Below, piece by piece: positions 9,025 to 18,339 of a DNA stretch of 64,000 nucleotides. The DNA is from Caballeronia humi (lineage in GTDB: Bacteria; Pseudomonadota; Gammaproteobacteria; Burkholderiales; Burkholderiaceae), in the NCBI RefSeq assembly GCF_001544475.1, contig NZ_FCNW02000009.1:106641-170640 (forward strand), given 5' to 3'. The notes under the pieces were generated by a model, which had not been told where the DNA came from, did no database searches, and saw nothing but the letters and a program-made list of their open reading frames with translations. Within the stretch, counting starts at the first letter, position 1; each line of letters opens with the position of its first letter. Made by a program: the position numbers and the translations under genes.

Positions 9025-10935
9025 ATGAAACCGGCTAAAAATTCCTTGTGGTCCCGATCTGCGCGGTATATCAAACTCGGCCTGGCAACCGCTGCCATCG
9101 CCGGACTCGTGAGCGTTCTGCTTTTGCGTCACGAGCAGAAGACCGGACTGATGCCCGCGCTGAACGGCGTCGCGAGCCAGATGCGCGATGACGCCGCCGC
9201 GTGGACACGCGAAGAACGCGACGCCTCGGAGATGCTGCGCGATATTCGCGCGCATGACGTGACGGCGATCGGTGTAAGCCCGAGCGCGATTCTCGTGTCG
9301 ACGAAGAATGGCGCGAAGTATTTCGTCACCGATCACAACTCGTCGTTTTCGAACGCGCTCCTCCTGAGCGAAATGAAGACTGACGCACAATCGCAGTATC
9401 AGCTCGTCTGGCTACCCGATGCGAACATCCGTTCAGATTCCGCCCGCCTGATGGATGCATTCGACAAAACTCGCGACGCCCTTAGCCTGTTGCTGCCGCT
9501 GCTGTTGATCGGAGGAATGGTCTGGTTCATGCGCCGAGAAATGACGGGCGGCGCGCAGTTGCTCGGCAAGGCGCCCGCACTCACGTTCGACGACGTGATC
9601 GGCGCAGGCGAAGCGAAGGCCGCGCTCTCGGACATTCAGGCATACCTCACCGACCCGAAGCAATTCAGCGGCATGGGCCTGCGCGCGCCGTGCGGCATTC
9701 TGATGGTGGGCGGCCCGGGCGTCGGCAAGACGCGTCTTGCGCAGGCGCTCGCGGGCGAGTGCGGCGCGAACTTCATCTCGATCACCGGTAGCTATTTCAG
9801 CGCGAAGTACTACGGCGTCGGCATCCAGAAGGTCAAGCATCTGTTCGAAATGGCGCGCAAGAATGCGCCGACCGTCATCTTCATCGATGAAGCCGACGGC
9901 CTCGCGAAGCGCACCGATACCGGCGGCGGCCCCGCGGAATCGGAGAGCAACCGAATCATCAATCAGTTGCTCGCGGAGATGGACGGCTTCGAATCGAACG
10001 AGGGCGTGATCATCGTCGCGGCGACGAATCATCCGGACAATCTCGACGAAGCGCTGCGCCGTCCGGGCCGTTTCGATCGCACCGTGCAGGTTCGCCTGCC
10101 AGACCTCGAAGACCGCGCGGAGATCTTCCGCTTCTACGCGGACAAGCTCACGACGAAATCCGACGACATCGACTTCCGTCAACTCGCGCGCCTCTCGACG
10201 GGACTTTCGCCGGCCACGCTCGCGATGGTCGTCAATCAGGCGGGGCTCGTCGCGCGCAAGGCGGGCGAGATCGTGGTCGAGTCGAAGCACTTCGTCGAAG
10301 CGATCAAGATCGCGCGCATCGGAGACGTGAGCGGCGCCGAGCGCGCGCTCAACGAAGAGGAACGAACGCGCATCGCGGTTCATGAAGCGGGCCACGGACT
10401 CGTCGCGGCATTGCTCAACACGGGCGTGCTGGAAGAAGTGACGATCCTGCCGCGCGGCGGCGCATTGGGTGTCGCGTTGATCACGAAGATGCAGGACAAG
10501 CACCTCTATCGCGAAACCGAAATGCGCAACGAGATTCAGGTACTGCTCGGCGGACGGAACGCGGAAATGCTGACGTTCTCGGAAGCATCGAGTGGCGCCG
10601 CGCAGGACTTGCAGGAAGCCTCGCGAATCGGCCTCGACATGGTGTCGAAGTTCGGTTTCAACGCGGACGGCAATCTCTTCAGCCTCGCCGCGTTGCCGCA
10701 GCAGTACGCGGGCTTGCAGATGAAGGCGTCGATCGAGCATGCGAACATTCTGCTCAAGGAACTGAACGAAGCCTGTTACACACTGTTGCGCGACAACGAG
10801 CCGGTGTTGCAGGCCATCGCCAGCGAACTGCTCGAATCGGAGACGGTGCCGGGCTCGACCGTGTATCGGCTGATCGAGGAACACCGGGCGCGCAAGGACG
10901 GTTTGCATCTTGCCGAGGAGCGAGAAGCTGCTTGA
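9025..10935 (+). CDS. FtsH-family AAA+ membrane protease (paralogue)
   Basis: 636 aa. Two membrane helices (about 15-33 and 158-175) enclose a short periplasmic domain. They are followed by the AAA+ module: Walker A GGPGVGKT, Walker B VIFIDEAD and the arginine-finger region RRPGRFDR. The M41 protease domain has the zinc motif HEAGH at 453-457 and a downstream Asp in SSGAAQDL. All catalytic motifs are intact, so it should be an active ATP-driven membrane protease. The usual FtsH pore Phe-Val-Gly is Tyr-Tyr-Gly here (KYYGVG). Divergence in the N-terminal region suggests a specialised second copy rather than the housekeeping FtsH. It is followed 60 bases later by a Fae-like gene, probably in the same transcript. 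Confidence 0.9.
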   Translation: MKPAKNSLWSRSARYIKLGLATAAIAGLVSVLLLRHEQKTGLMPALNGVASQMRDDAAAWTREERDASEMLRDIRAHDVTAIGVSPSAILVSTKNGAKYFVTDHNSSFSNALLLSEMKTDAQSQYQLVWLPDANIRSDSARLMDAFDKTRDALSLLLPLLLIGGMVWFMRREMTGGAQLLGKAPALTFDDVIGAGEAKAALSDIQAYLTDPKQFSGMGLRAPCGILMVGGPGVGKTRLAQALAGECGANFISITGSYFSAKYYGVGIQKVKHLFEMARKNAPTVIFIDEADGLAKRTDTGGGPAESESNRIINQLLAEMDGFESNEGVIIVAATNHPDNLDEALRRPGRFDRTVQVRLPDLEDRAEIFRFYADKLTTKSDDIDFRQLARLSTGLSPATLAMVVNQAGLVARKAGEIVVESKHFVEAIKIARIGDVSGAERALNEEERTRIAVHEAGHGLVAALLNTGVLEEVTILPRGGALGVALITKMQDKHLYRETEMRNEIQVLLGGRNAEMLTFSEASSGAAQDLQEASRIGLDMVSKFGFNADGNLFSLAALPQQYAGLQMKASIEHANILLKELNEACYTLLRDNEPVLQAIASELLESETVPGSTVYRLIEEHRARKDGLHLAEEREAA

Positions 10936-10995
10936 TTGGCATCGTCCTTGCGTCCGTCCGTCTCTTCGGTGCAACTCTTCTAAGGAGCTTGATCC

Positions 10996-11529
10996 ATGAG
11001 TATCGATCTGACGTTCCGCGCAGGCGAAGCAACCGTCATGGCCGCCGAAGGCCAGGCGACCGACGCGATGCCCGAGATCCTGATCGGGCGCGTCGACGGC
11101 CCGGTCGGTCATGCGTTCGCGAACATGATGGCGCAAAGCAAGGGCCACACGGCGATGTTCGCGATCCGCGCCTGCAACCAGATGGTGCGGCCCGCGACGA
11201 TGATCGTCCCGAAGGTCACACTGAAGGACATGGCGACCATCGACCTGTTCGGCGGCGTCGTGCAGTCCGCGACGGCGGACGCGATCGTCGATTGCCTGAT
11301 CGAAGGCATTTTGCCGAAAGATCAGGCGAACGATCTGTGCATCATCAGTCTTGTCTGGATCGATCCGCGTTGCGTGAGCGATCCGAACCTCGACAAGAAG
11401 GACATGTATCGCACGAACTACGAAGCGACGAAGCTCGCGATCCAGCGTGCAATGAACAACGAGCCGAGCGTTGAGACGCTGATCGCGAACCGCCACACCA
11501 TCAAGCACGATATGGACGACTGGAGCTGA
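10996..11529 (+). CDS. Formaldehyde-activating enzyme (Fae) homologue lacking the canonical histidine
   Basis: 177 aa, matching Fae over its full length. The C-terminal part NYEATKLAIQRAMNNEP is very close to methylotroph Fae as I remember it. True Fae condenses formaldehyde with tetrahydromethanopterin, and a conserved histidine in the motif A-H-I-D-L-I-I-G is proposed as the catalytic acid. The matching position here is Met25 (A-M-P-E-I-L-I-G). No other H4MPT or one-carbon gene is in the window. It is therefore more likely a Fae2/Fae3-type paralogue of unknown role than a working formaldehyde enzyme. AAGGAG lies upstream of the ATG. It is cotranscribed with the ftsH paralogue by position. 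Confidence 0.8.
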   Translation: MSIDLTFRAGEATVMAAEGQATDAMPEILIGRVDGPVGHAFANMMAQSKGHTAMFAIRACNQMVRPATMIVPKVTLKDMATIDLFGGVVQSATADAIVDCLIEGILPKDQANDLCIISLVWIDPRCVSDPNLDKKDMYRTNYEATKLAIQRAMNNEPSVETLIANRHTIKHDMDDWS

Positions 11530-11888
11530 ACGTCCTTATTTGCGATTCACCCAATAGCAAAGCCCCGCCCGGCGAAGCCGGAGCGGGGCAGTGCGTCTTG
11601 CACTTGCTGCTGACAAACATCGATGAACATGGCGTTACGGCTACAGCGGAATAACTGTGCTGCGTTACGTCGCTACTGACATCGGATACGGCGCGGTTCG
11701 AATCGCACGTCACTGCTTTACGGTACAGGGTTAGGGTAAGTCCGTTTGCTCAGTCGACCTGGAGGTTCGCCGCGCGCGGTGCGTTGTTCTGCACCACGGA
11801 AACCAGTTTATCTCCGCGCCTTCAATTTCAATTGGCCGATGAGCCACCGACTTCACCCACAATTCGCGCGATCGGCTGCCACGACGCT
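11530..11888. other. Gene-free region between the Fae-like and LysR genes
   Basis: 359 bases between two converging genes. It holds one strong hairpin just after the Fae-like stop (separate entry). Open frames here have poor composition and no ribosome binding site. Bases 11691-11708 resemble a tRNA T-loop but no tRNA surrounds them. Confidence 0.5.
11562..11589 (+). terminator. Hairpin terminator after the Fae-like gene
   Basis: GCCCCGCCCGGC, loop GAA, then GCCGG-A-GCGGGGC: a 12-bp GC-rich stem with one bulged A, starting 32 bases after the stop. No run of T follows, so it may be a processing or partial terminator rather than a classic intrinsic one. Confidence 0.5.
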
Positions 11889-12755
11889 TCAATCTGAATG
11901 CAGCATGGCGACGATTGCATCGGTGATACCCGTTTGCGCATACGAGGCGCGCTGGATCATGCCGACCGTACGCGTGATCGGCGGATACACGATCGGAATC
12001 AGCCGCAGTGAAGGATCGGCTTCCCAGTCGCCGCGATGCAGCTTCGGCAGCACCGTCACGCCGACGTTCTTGCGCACGAGCGCGACGATCGTCTCGATGG
12101 AGTTCAGCTCCAGATATTCCTTCACCTGAAGACCGAGCGTCTGCAACGCCTGATCGACGACGAGCCCCGTGCGCACGCGCCGGTCGAAGCGCAGAAAGCC
12201 GTGCGCGAGCAGGATGCGTTGCGCATCGGTATCGGTGACTTCGCGGTTCACGACGAGCATCAGCGGCTCGGTATAAAGCGGCGTCCACGTGAGGCCCTCG
12301 GGCAGCGTATCGTCCGGGCGCGCGACGACTGCCGCGATGTCCACTTCTCCTTCTTCGACCATGACCGTCAGTTCGTCGGAGCGCGCCGAGAGCAGCCGCA
12401 CGTCGAGCAGCGGATGCGCGGTCTTCAGTCCCGCAACGCACAGCGACAACGCGCCGATCACCGACACGACCGCGCCGATCGTCACCGGCCCCTGCATCGC
12501 CTTGGCGGGTTTCGCTTCGAGTTCGGCCATCAAGTCGAGGATCAATTCGACCTTCGGCGCGATCTCGCGGCCCTGCTGCGTGAGCGTGATCTGCCGGCCG
12601 CTGCGGTCGAACAGATCGCGCTTGAGCGCTTCTTCGAAGCCGCGCATCTGCAAGCTGACGGCGGCCTGCGTCAACGCGATCTTGTCCGCGGCGGCAGCGA
12701 ACGAGCCGGTCCGCGCGACCAGGCGAAAAGTCTTCAGCATGCGGATCGTGAGCAT
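11889..12755 (-). CDS. LysR-family transcriptional regulator of the peptide-transport/ggt operon (predicted)
   Basis: 288 aa. N-terminal winged HTH (about 1-60, GSFAAAADKIALTQAAVSLQ) and a LysR effector-binding domain (about 85-285). The start is taken at ATG 12755; a GTG at 12761 is an equally possible start two codons upstream, and neither has a good ribosome binding site. It is divergent from the ABC transporter operon, with only about 120 bases between them, which is the usual arrangement for a regulator of that operon. The effector is unknown but could be a gamma-glutamyl peptide or amino acid. Confidence 0.85.
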   Translation of the reverse strand: MLTIRMLKTFRLVARTGSFAAAADKIALTQAAVSLQMRGFEEALKRDLFDRSGRQITLTQQGREIAPKVELILDLMAELEAKPAKAMQGPVTIGAVVSVIGALSLCVAGLKTAHPLLDVRLLSARSDELTVMVEEGEVDIAAVVARPDDTLPEGLTWTPLYTEPLMLVVNREVTDTDAQRILLAHGFLRFDRRVRTGLVVDQALQTLGLQVKEYLELNSIETIVALVRKNVGVTVLPKLHRGDWEADPSLRLIPIVYPPITRTVGMIQRASYAQTGITDAIVAMLHSD

Positions 12756-12875
12756 CGACACTTAAAAATAACTTGAATGAGGTTAAGAAAGTTTAATATT
12801 TTCTGATGTGCCGTGTTGGACATAATTGGGTAACGATTTTTCCCCGGACATCGATGTGCGCTGGAGCAGCCAATC

Positions 12876-13897
<1,022 letters not shown>

Positions 13898-13901
<4 letters not shown>

Positions 13902-14968
13902 GCGCGATCCTTGAAGCTCGCGGTCTCACCAAACACTTCGGCGGCACGCGCCATCTCTTTTCGCGCGCGCCGACGGTGTACGCGGTGAACGGCGTGTCGT
14001 TCGCGGTGGAGCAGGGCGAGACGTTTGCGATCGTCGGCGAATCGGGCTGCGGCAAGTCCACGCTCGGGCGTCTGCTGCTGCGTCTCATCGATGCCACAGA
14101 AGGCCGCGTCATCTACCAGGGCAGGGATATCACGCATCTGGGCGCGGGCGCGCTGCGTCAGCTGCGCCGTGAATTGCAGATCATCTTTCAGGACCCGTTC
14201 GCATCGCTGAATCCGGGCATGACGGTGGGGCGCATCATCGGCGAGCCGATCGAATTGCACGGCCTCGCGCACGGCAAGGCGCGCGCGGAACGCGTCGCGC
14301 AACTGCTCCGCACGGTCGGCTTGCAGCCCGAATACGCGGACCGCTATCCGCACGAATTTTCCGGCGGCCAGCGCCAGCGCATCGGCATTGCGCGCGCGCT
14401 GGCGGGCGAGCCGCGTCTGATCGTCGGCGATGAGCCGGTCTCCGCGCTCGACGTCTCGGTGCAGGCGCAAGTGATCAACCTGCTCGAAAAGCTGAAGCAG
14501 GACCTCGGCCTCACGCTCGTCATGGTCGCGCACGATCTGGCGGTGATCCGCCACATGAGCGACCGCGTCGCGGTGATGTATCTCGGCGAGATCGTCGAAC
14601 TGGCGGACGTCGATGCACTCTTCGACACGCCGCTGCATCCCTACACGCAGGCGCTCCTGCAGGCGATTCCCGCGAGCAGCCCGCGTCAGCGGCGCGAGCG
14701 CGTGGCACTCACGGGCGACCTGCCGAGCCCGACCGCGCCGCCGCCCGGCTGCCGCTTCCATCCGCGCTGCCCGCATGCGAAACCGCTGTGCCGCGAAGCG
14801 GCGCCACGTAGCGAGACGGTGGAGGGCGGCCGGCTCGTCGCGTGTCATTTCTGGCGCGAGATCCAGAACGCGGGCGGCGGCGCGCCGCTCCAGTCGAGCG
14901 TGAGCGCGAAGCTCGCCGAGCGCCTTGCCGTTTATCGCGAGCGTCAGGCCGCGACCGACCCCACGTAG
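13898..14968 (+). CDS. Peptide ABC transporter ATPase 2 (DppF/OppF type)
   Basis: 356 aa. The ATG at 13898 overlaps the upstream stop by four bases, so translation is coupled. Motifs: Walker [10 protein letters not shown], signature FSGGQRQR, Walker [13 protein letters not shown], switch His in VAHDL. The C-terminus again has the [14 protein letters not shown] cysteine motif. It pairs with the previous gene to form the heterodimeric ATPase of a Dpp/Opp/Gsi importer. Confidence 0.92.
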
Positions 14969-14998
14969 ATCATCATTCCAACTCGAAGGAAAGACCGC

Positions 14999-16504
14999 AT
15001 GCGTAACATCCTTGTAGCCGGGGTACTTGCTGTCGGCGCCGTCGGTTCAGGCGGCGCGATGGCGCAATCGACGATCCGCATCGGCCTGCAGGACGACATC
15101 GGCACGCTCGATCCGGCGCGCAGCAGCCAGGTGGTCGATCGCATGGTGCTGAATTCGCTGTGCAGCTCGCTCGTCGATATTTCGCCGGACCTCAAGATCG
15201 TGCCGATGCTCGCGACCTCGTGGAGCACTAGCGCCGATGGCAAGACGCTGACGTTCAAGCTGCGCCAGGGCGTGAAGTTCCAGAACGACGAGCCGTTCAA
15301 CGCGGCGGCGGTGAAGGCGAATATCGACCGCTCGCGCTCGCTGCCGGCGAGCAATCGCAAGAGCGAACTGGCGTCGGTGGATCATGTCGACGTGGTCGAT
15401 GACAGCACCGTCAATCTCGTGCTGAAGGCGCCCGATTCGGCGCTGCTCGCGACGCTCACCGACCGCGCCGGCATGATGCTCGCGCCGAAGTCGCTCGCGG
15501 ACGATGCGGGCGTCGCTACGCATCCGGTGTGCTCGGGGCCGTACAAGTTCGTGCAGCGCGTGCAGAACGACCGTGTGGTGCTGGAGAAATTCGCGGGCTA
15601 CTGGGATGCCGACAAATACCCGATCCAGAAGGTGATCTATCAGCCGGTGCCCGACAGCACGGTGCGGCTCGCGAACGTGCGCTCGGGCTCGCTCGACATG
15701 CTCGAACGCCTCGCGCCATCGGACGTGAACGCGGTGAAGAACGACCGCAACCTCAACTTCATCTCGATCCCGGGCCTCGGCTTCTACGACCTCACGTTCA
15801 ACATCTCGAACAGCGTGCGTGCCCCGAAGGCGCTCAAGGACAAGCGCGTGCGCGAGGCGTTCGAACTCGCGATCGACCGCGACGCGATCAACCAGGTGAT
15901 CGGCGGCGGCATTTTCGCGCCGGCGAACCAGGCGCTGCCGGCATCGAGCCTGTACTACGTGAAGTCGATCACGACCACGAAGCGCGACGTCGCGAAGGCG
16001 AAGTCGCTGCTCAAGGCGGCGGGCTACGACAAGGTCGACGTGGAACTGACGTTCGGGAACAACACGGTCTCGAACCAGATGGCGCAGATGCTGCAGGCGA
16101 TGCTTTCGGAAGCTGGCATCAACCTGAAGCTGCGTCCGACCGACTACGCCGCCGCACTCAACGCCGCGCACAAGGGCGATTTCGAACTGCTCTATCTCGG
16201 CTGGTCGGGCCGTATCGATCCGGATGGCAACCTGCATCAGTTCGTGAGCTGCAAGGGCAACCTGAACTACGGCCTCTATTGCAACCCCGAAGTGGATCGC
16301 CTGCTAGGCGACGCGCGCGCGAAATCGACCGTCGCGGAACGCAAGCCGCTCTACGATGCCGCCTCGAAGATCCTCGCCGACGAAGCCCCGATCGTCTATC
16401 TCTACGTGCAGCCGTGGCCGTACGTGCTTTCGAAGAAAGTGCAGGGCTTCACGCCTTACCCGGACGGCCTGATCCGCCTGCGGGGCGTCACCGTCAAGGG
16501 GTAA
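14999..16504 (+). CDS. Periplasmic peptide-binding protein (SBP family 5, DppA/GsiB-like)
   Basis: 501 aa. A signal peptide at 1-22 ends AMA-QS, and the mature protein has the family 5 layout (IRIGLQDDIGTLDPARS near the N-terminus, then the conserved W-x-x-DGKTLTFKLRQGVKF region at about 70-95). It delivers peptide to the permeases. The ligand cannot be read from the sequence. The adjoining Ggt suggests glutathione or another gamma-glutamyl peptide. Confidence 0.9.
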   Translation: MRNILVAGVLAVGAVGSGGAMAQSTIRIGLQDDIGTLDPARSSQVVDRMVLNSLCSSLVDISPDLKIVPMLATSWSTSADGKTLTFKLRQGVKFQNDEPFNAAAVKANIDRSRSLPASNRKSELASVDHVDVVDDSTVNLVLKAPDSALLATLTDRAGMMLAPKSLADDAGVATHPVCSGPYKFVQRVQNDRVVLEKFAGYWDADKYPIQKVIYQPVPDSTVRLANVRSGSLDMLERLAPSDVNAVKNDRNLNFISIPGLGFYDLTFNISNSVRAPKALKDKRVREAFELAIDRDAINQVIGGGIFAPANQALPASSLYYVKSITTTKRDVAKAKSLLKAAGYDKVDVELTFGNNTVSNQMAQMLQAMLSEAGINLKLRPTDYAAALNAAHKGDFELLYLGWSGRIDPDGNLHQFVSCKGNLNYGLYCNPEVDRLLGDARAKSTVAERKPLYDAASKILADEAPIVYLYVQPWPYVLSKKVQGFTPYPDGLIRLRGVTVKG

Positions 16505-16509
16505 CGGAC

Positions 16510-17454
16510 ATGTTGCGCATCATCGCCAACCGCGTGCTGGTCGCGATTCCGACACTGATCCTCGTGTCGATGATGATCTTCGGCTTGCAGAAGATGCTGC
16601 CCGGCGACCCGGTCCTCGCGATGGCGGGCGAGGACCAGAACCCGCAAGTGATCGCGATGCTGCGCGCGAAGTATCACCTCGACGAACCCGTTCCCGCGCA
16701 ATACGCGCTGTGGATCAAGGACCTTTTGCGAGGCGACCTCGGCGCGTCGATCCGTACCGACGTCCCGGTCACGACGCTGATCGCGCAGAAGCTGCCCGTC
16801 ACGCTGCAACTCGCGGTGATGGGCATGATTCTCGCGATCGGCATCGGGCTGCCGCTGGGCGTGCTGTCGGCGGCGAACAAGGGGCGTGCGCTCGACTACG
16901 GCGCGAATATTCTCGCGCTATCGGGCATGTCGATACCGAACTTCTGGCTCGGCATCATCCTGATCTTCGTCGTGTCGGTGCGCTGGCATTTGCTGCCGTC
17001 GTCGGGCTATGTATCGCCATCGGACGATTTCTGGATGAGCATCAAGACCATGCTGATGCCCGCGTTCGTGCTCGGCGCCGCGCTCGGCGCGCAATTGATG
17101 CGCCATACGCGCAGCGCGATGCTGAGTGTGCTGCGCACCGACTACATCCGTACGGCGCGCGCGAAGGGGCTGTTGCGCGGCACGGTCGTCGTCAAGCATG
17201 CGTTTCGCAACGCGCTGATTCCGATCGTCACCGTGCTCGCGCTCTTGTTCGGCGAACTGCTGGCGGGCGCCGTGCTGACCGAGCAGGTCTTCACGATTCC
17301 GGGCTTCGGCAAGCTGATCGTCGATGCCGTATTCAACCGCGATTACGCCGTCGTGCAGGGCGTGGTGCTCGTGACGGCGGTGAGCTTCATCGTCGTGAAC
17401 CTGTTTGCCGACGTGCTCTATATCCTGCTCAACCCGAGGCTGAGAAGAAGCTGA
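16510..17454 (+). CDS. Peptide ABC transporter permease 1 (DppB/GsiC type)
   Basis: 314 aa, starting at ATG 16510 five bases after the binding-protein stop. An N-terminal helix (about 8-30), the LPGDPVLAMAG periplasmic motif, five more helices, and the cytoplasmic EAA-like loop (YIRTARAKGLLRGTVVVKHAFRN, about 212-235) that contacts the ATPase. It is the DppB-type half of the channel. Its TGA overlaps the next ATG. Confidence 0.92.
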   Translation: MLRIIANRVLVAIPTLILVSMMIFGLQKMLPGDPVLAMAGEDQNPQVIAMLRAKYHLDEPVPAQYALWIKDLLRGDLGASIRTDVPVTTLIAQKLPVTLQLAVMGMILAIGIGLPLGVLSAANKGRALDYGANILALSGMSIPNFWLGIILIFVVSVRWHLLPSSGYVSPSDDFWMSIKTMLMPAFVLGAALGAQLMRHTRSAMLSVLRTDYIRTARAKGLLRGTVVVKHAFRNALIPIVTVLALLFGELLAGAVLTEQVFTIPGFGKLIVDAVFNRDYAVVQGVVLVTAVSFIVVNLFADVLYILLNPRLRRS

Positions 17455-18332
17455 TGGCCACGCTCCCCGTTACCGATGCCGCTGTCGAAAAGCTGCCGCG
17501 CAGGCGCCGCCGCGGCCTCGCGAAGTTCATGAAGAATCGCGCCGCTGTCGCGGGCGCGCTGATCGTCGTGTTCGTCGTGGTAATCGCGCTCCTGGCGCCG
17601 TGGCTCGCGCCCTACGATCCGATCCAGGCGAGCTTCATGACCGTGCGCAAGGCGCCCGATGCCGCGCACTGGTTCGGCACCGACGAACTCGGCCGCGACG
17701 TGCTGAGCCGCATGATCTGGGGCGCGCGCGCCTCGCTGCTGGCGGGGGTGGTGTCGGTCGGCATCGCGGTGGTGGTCGGCGTGCCGCTCGGGCTCTTGGC
17801 GGGCTACTTCGGCAGGCTCGTCGACGGCGTCATCTCGCGTATCGCCGATGCCTTGCTGTCGATCCCGTTCCTTATCCTCGCGATCGCGCTCGCCGCGTTT
17901 CTCGGGCCGAGCCTGACCAACGCGATGATCGCGATCGGCGTCTCGGCGATGCCGCGCTTCGTGCGCCTTACGCGCGGCCAGGCGCTGAGCGTGAAGGCGG
18001 AGGACTATGTCGAAGGCGCGCGTGCGATCGGCCTCGACGACTTCCGGATCATCGTGCGCTATATCCTGCCGAACGTGCTGCCGCCGATCATCGTGCAGGC
18101 GAGCCTCACCGTCGCGATGGCGATCATCGCGGAGGCGAGCCTCTCGTTTCTTGGCCTGGGGCAACTGCCGCCGGCGCCTTCGTGGGGCTCGATGCTGAAC
18201 ACCGCGAAGGACTTCGTCGACCAGGCGCCCTGGATGTCGATTTTTCCCGGCATCGCCATCTTTCTGGCGGTGCTCGGCTTCAACCTGCTGGGCGACGGAC
18301 TGCGCGACGCCCTCGATCCCCGCGAACTCTGA
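17454..18332 (+). CDS. Peptide ABC transporter permease 2 (DppC/GsiD type)
   Basis: 292 aa. The ATG at 17454 overlaps the previous stop (TGATG). A basic N-terminus (LPRRRRRGLAKF) precedes the first helix at about 32-52. Next come the FGTDELGRDVLSR motif of DppC proteins (about 75), four or five further helices, and the EAA loop (DYVEGARAIGLDDFRII, about 184-200). It partners the preceding permease. Confidence 0.92.
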   Translation: MATLPVTDAAVEKLPRRRRRGLAKFMKNRAAVAGALIVVFVVVIALLAPWLAPYDPIQASFMTVRKAPDAAHWFGTDELGRDVLSRMIWGARASLLAGVVSVGIAVVVGVPLGLLAGYFGRLVDGVISRIADALLSIPFLILAIALAAFLGPSLTNAMIAIGVSAMPRFVRLTRGQALSVKAEDYVEGARAIGLDDFRIIVRYILPNVLPPIIVQASLTVAMAIIAEASLSFLGLGQLPPAPSWGSMLNTAKDFVDQAPWMSIFPGIAIFLAVLGFNLLGDGLRDALDPREL

Positions 18333-18339
18333 ACGCCCA

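Noticed and set aside
9433..11508. 691-codon open frame on the minus strand across ftsH and the Fae-like gene
   Set aside because: It is the antisense shadow of high-GC coding sequence, rich in Arg, His and Asp, with no ribosome site or known domain, while the + strand genes have clear families.
11691..11708. tRNA T-loop-like GGTTCGAATC sequence
   Set aside because: Only a 3-4 bp imperfect stem surrounds it and no acceptor, D-arm or anticodon arm can be folded around it.
11731..12441. 236-codon minus-strand frame in the gap and under the LysR gene
   Set aside because: It overlaps the LysR gene in another frame and has Arg/Ala-rich, non-protein-like composition.
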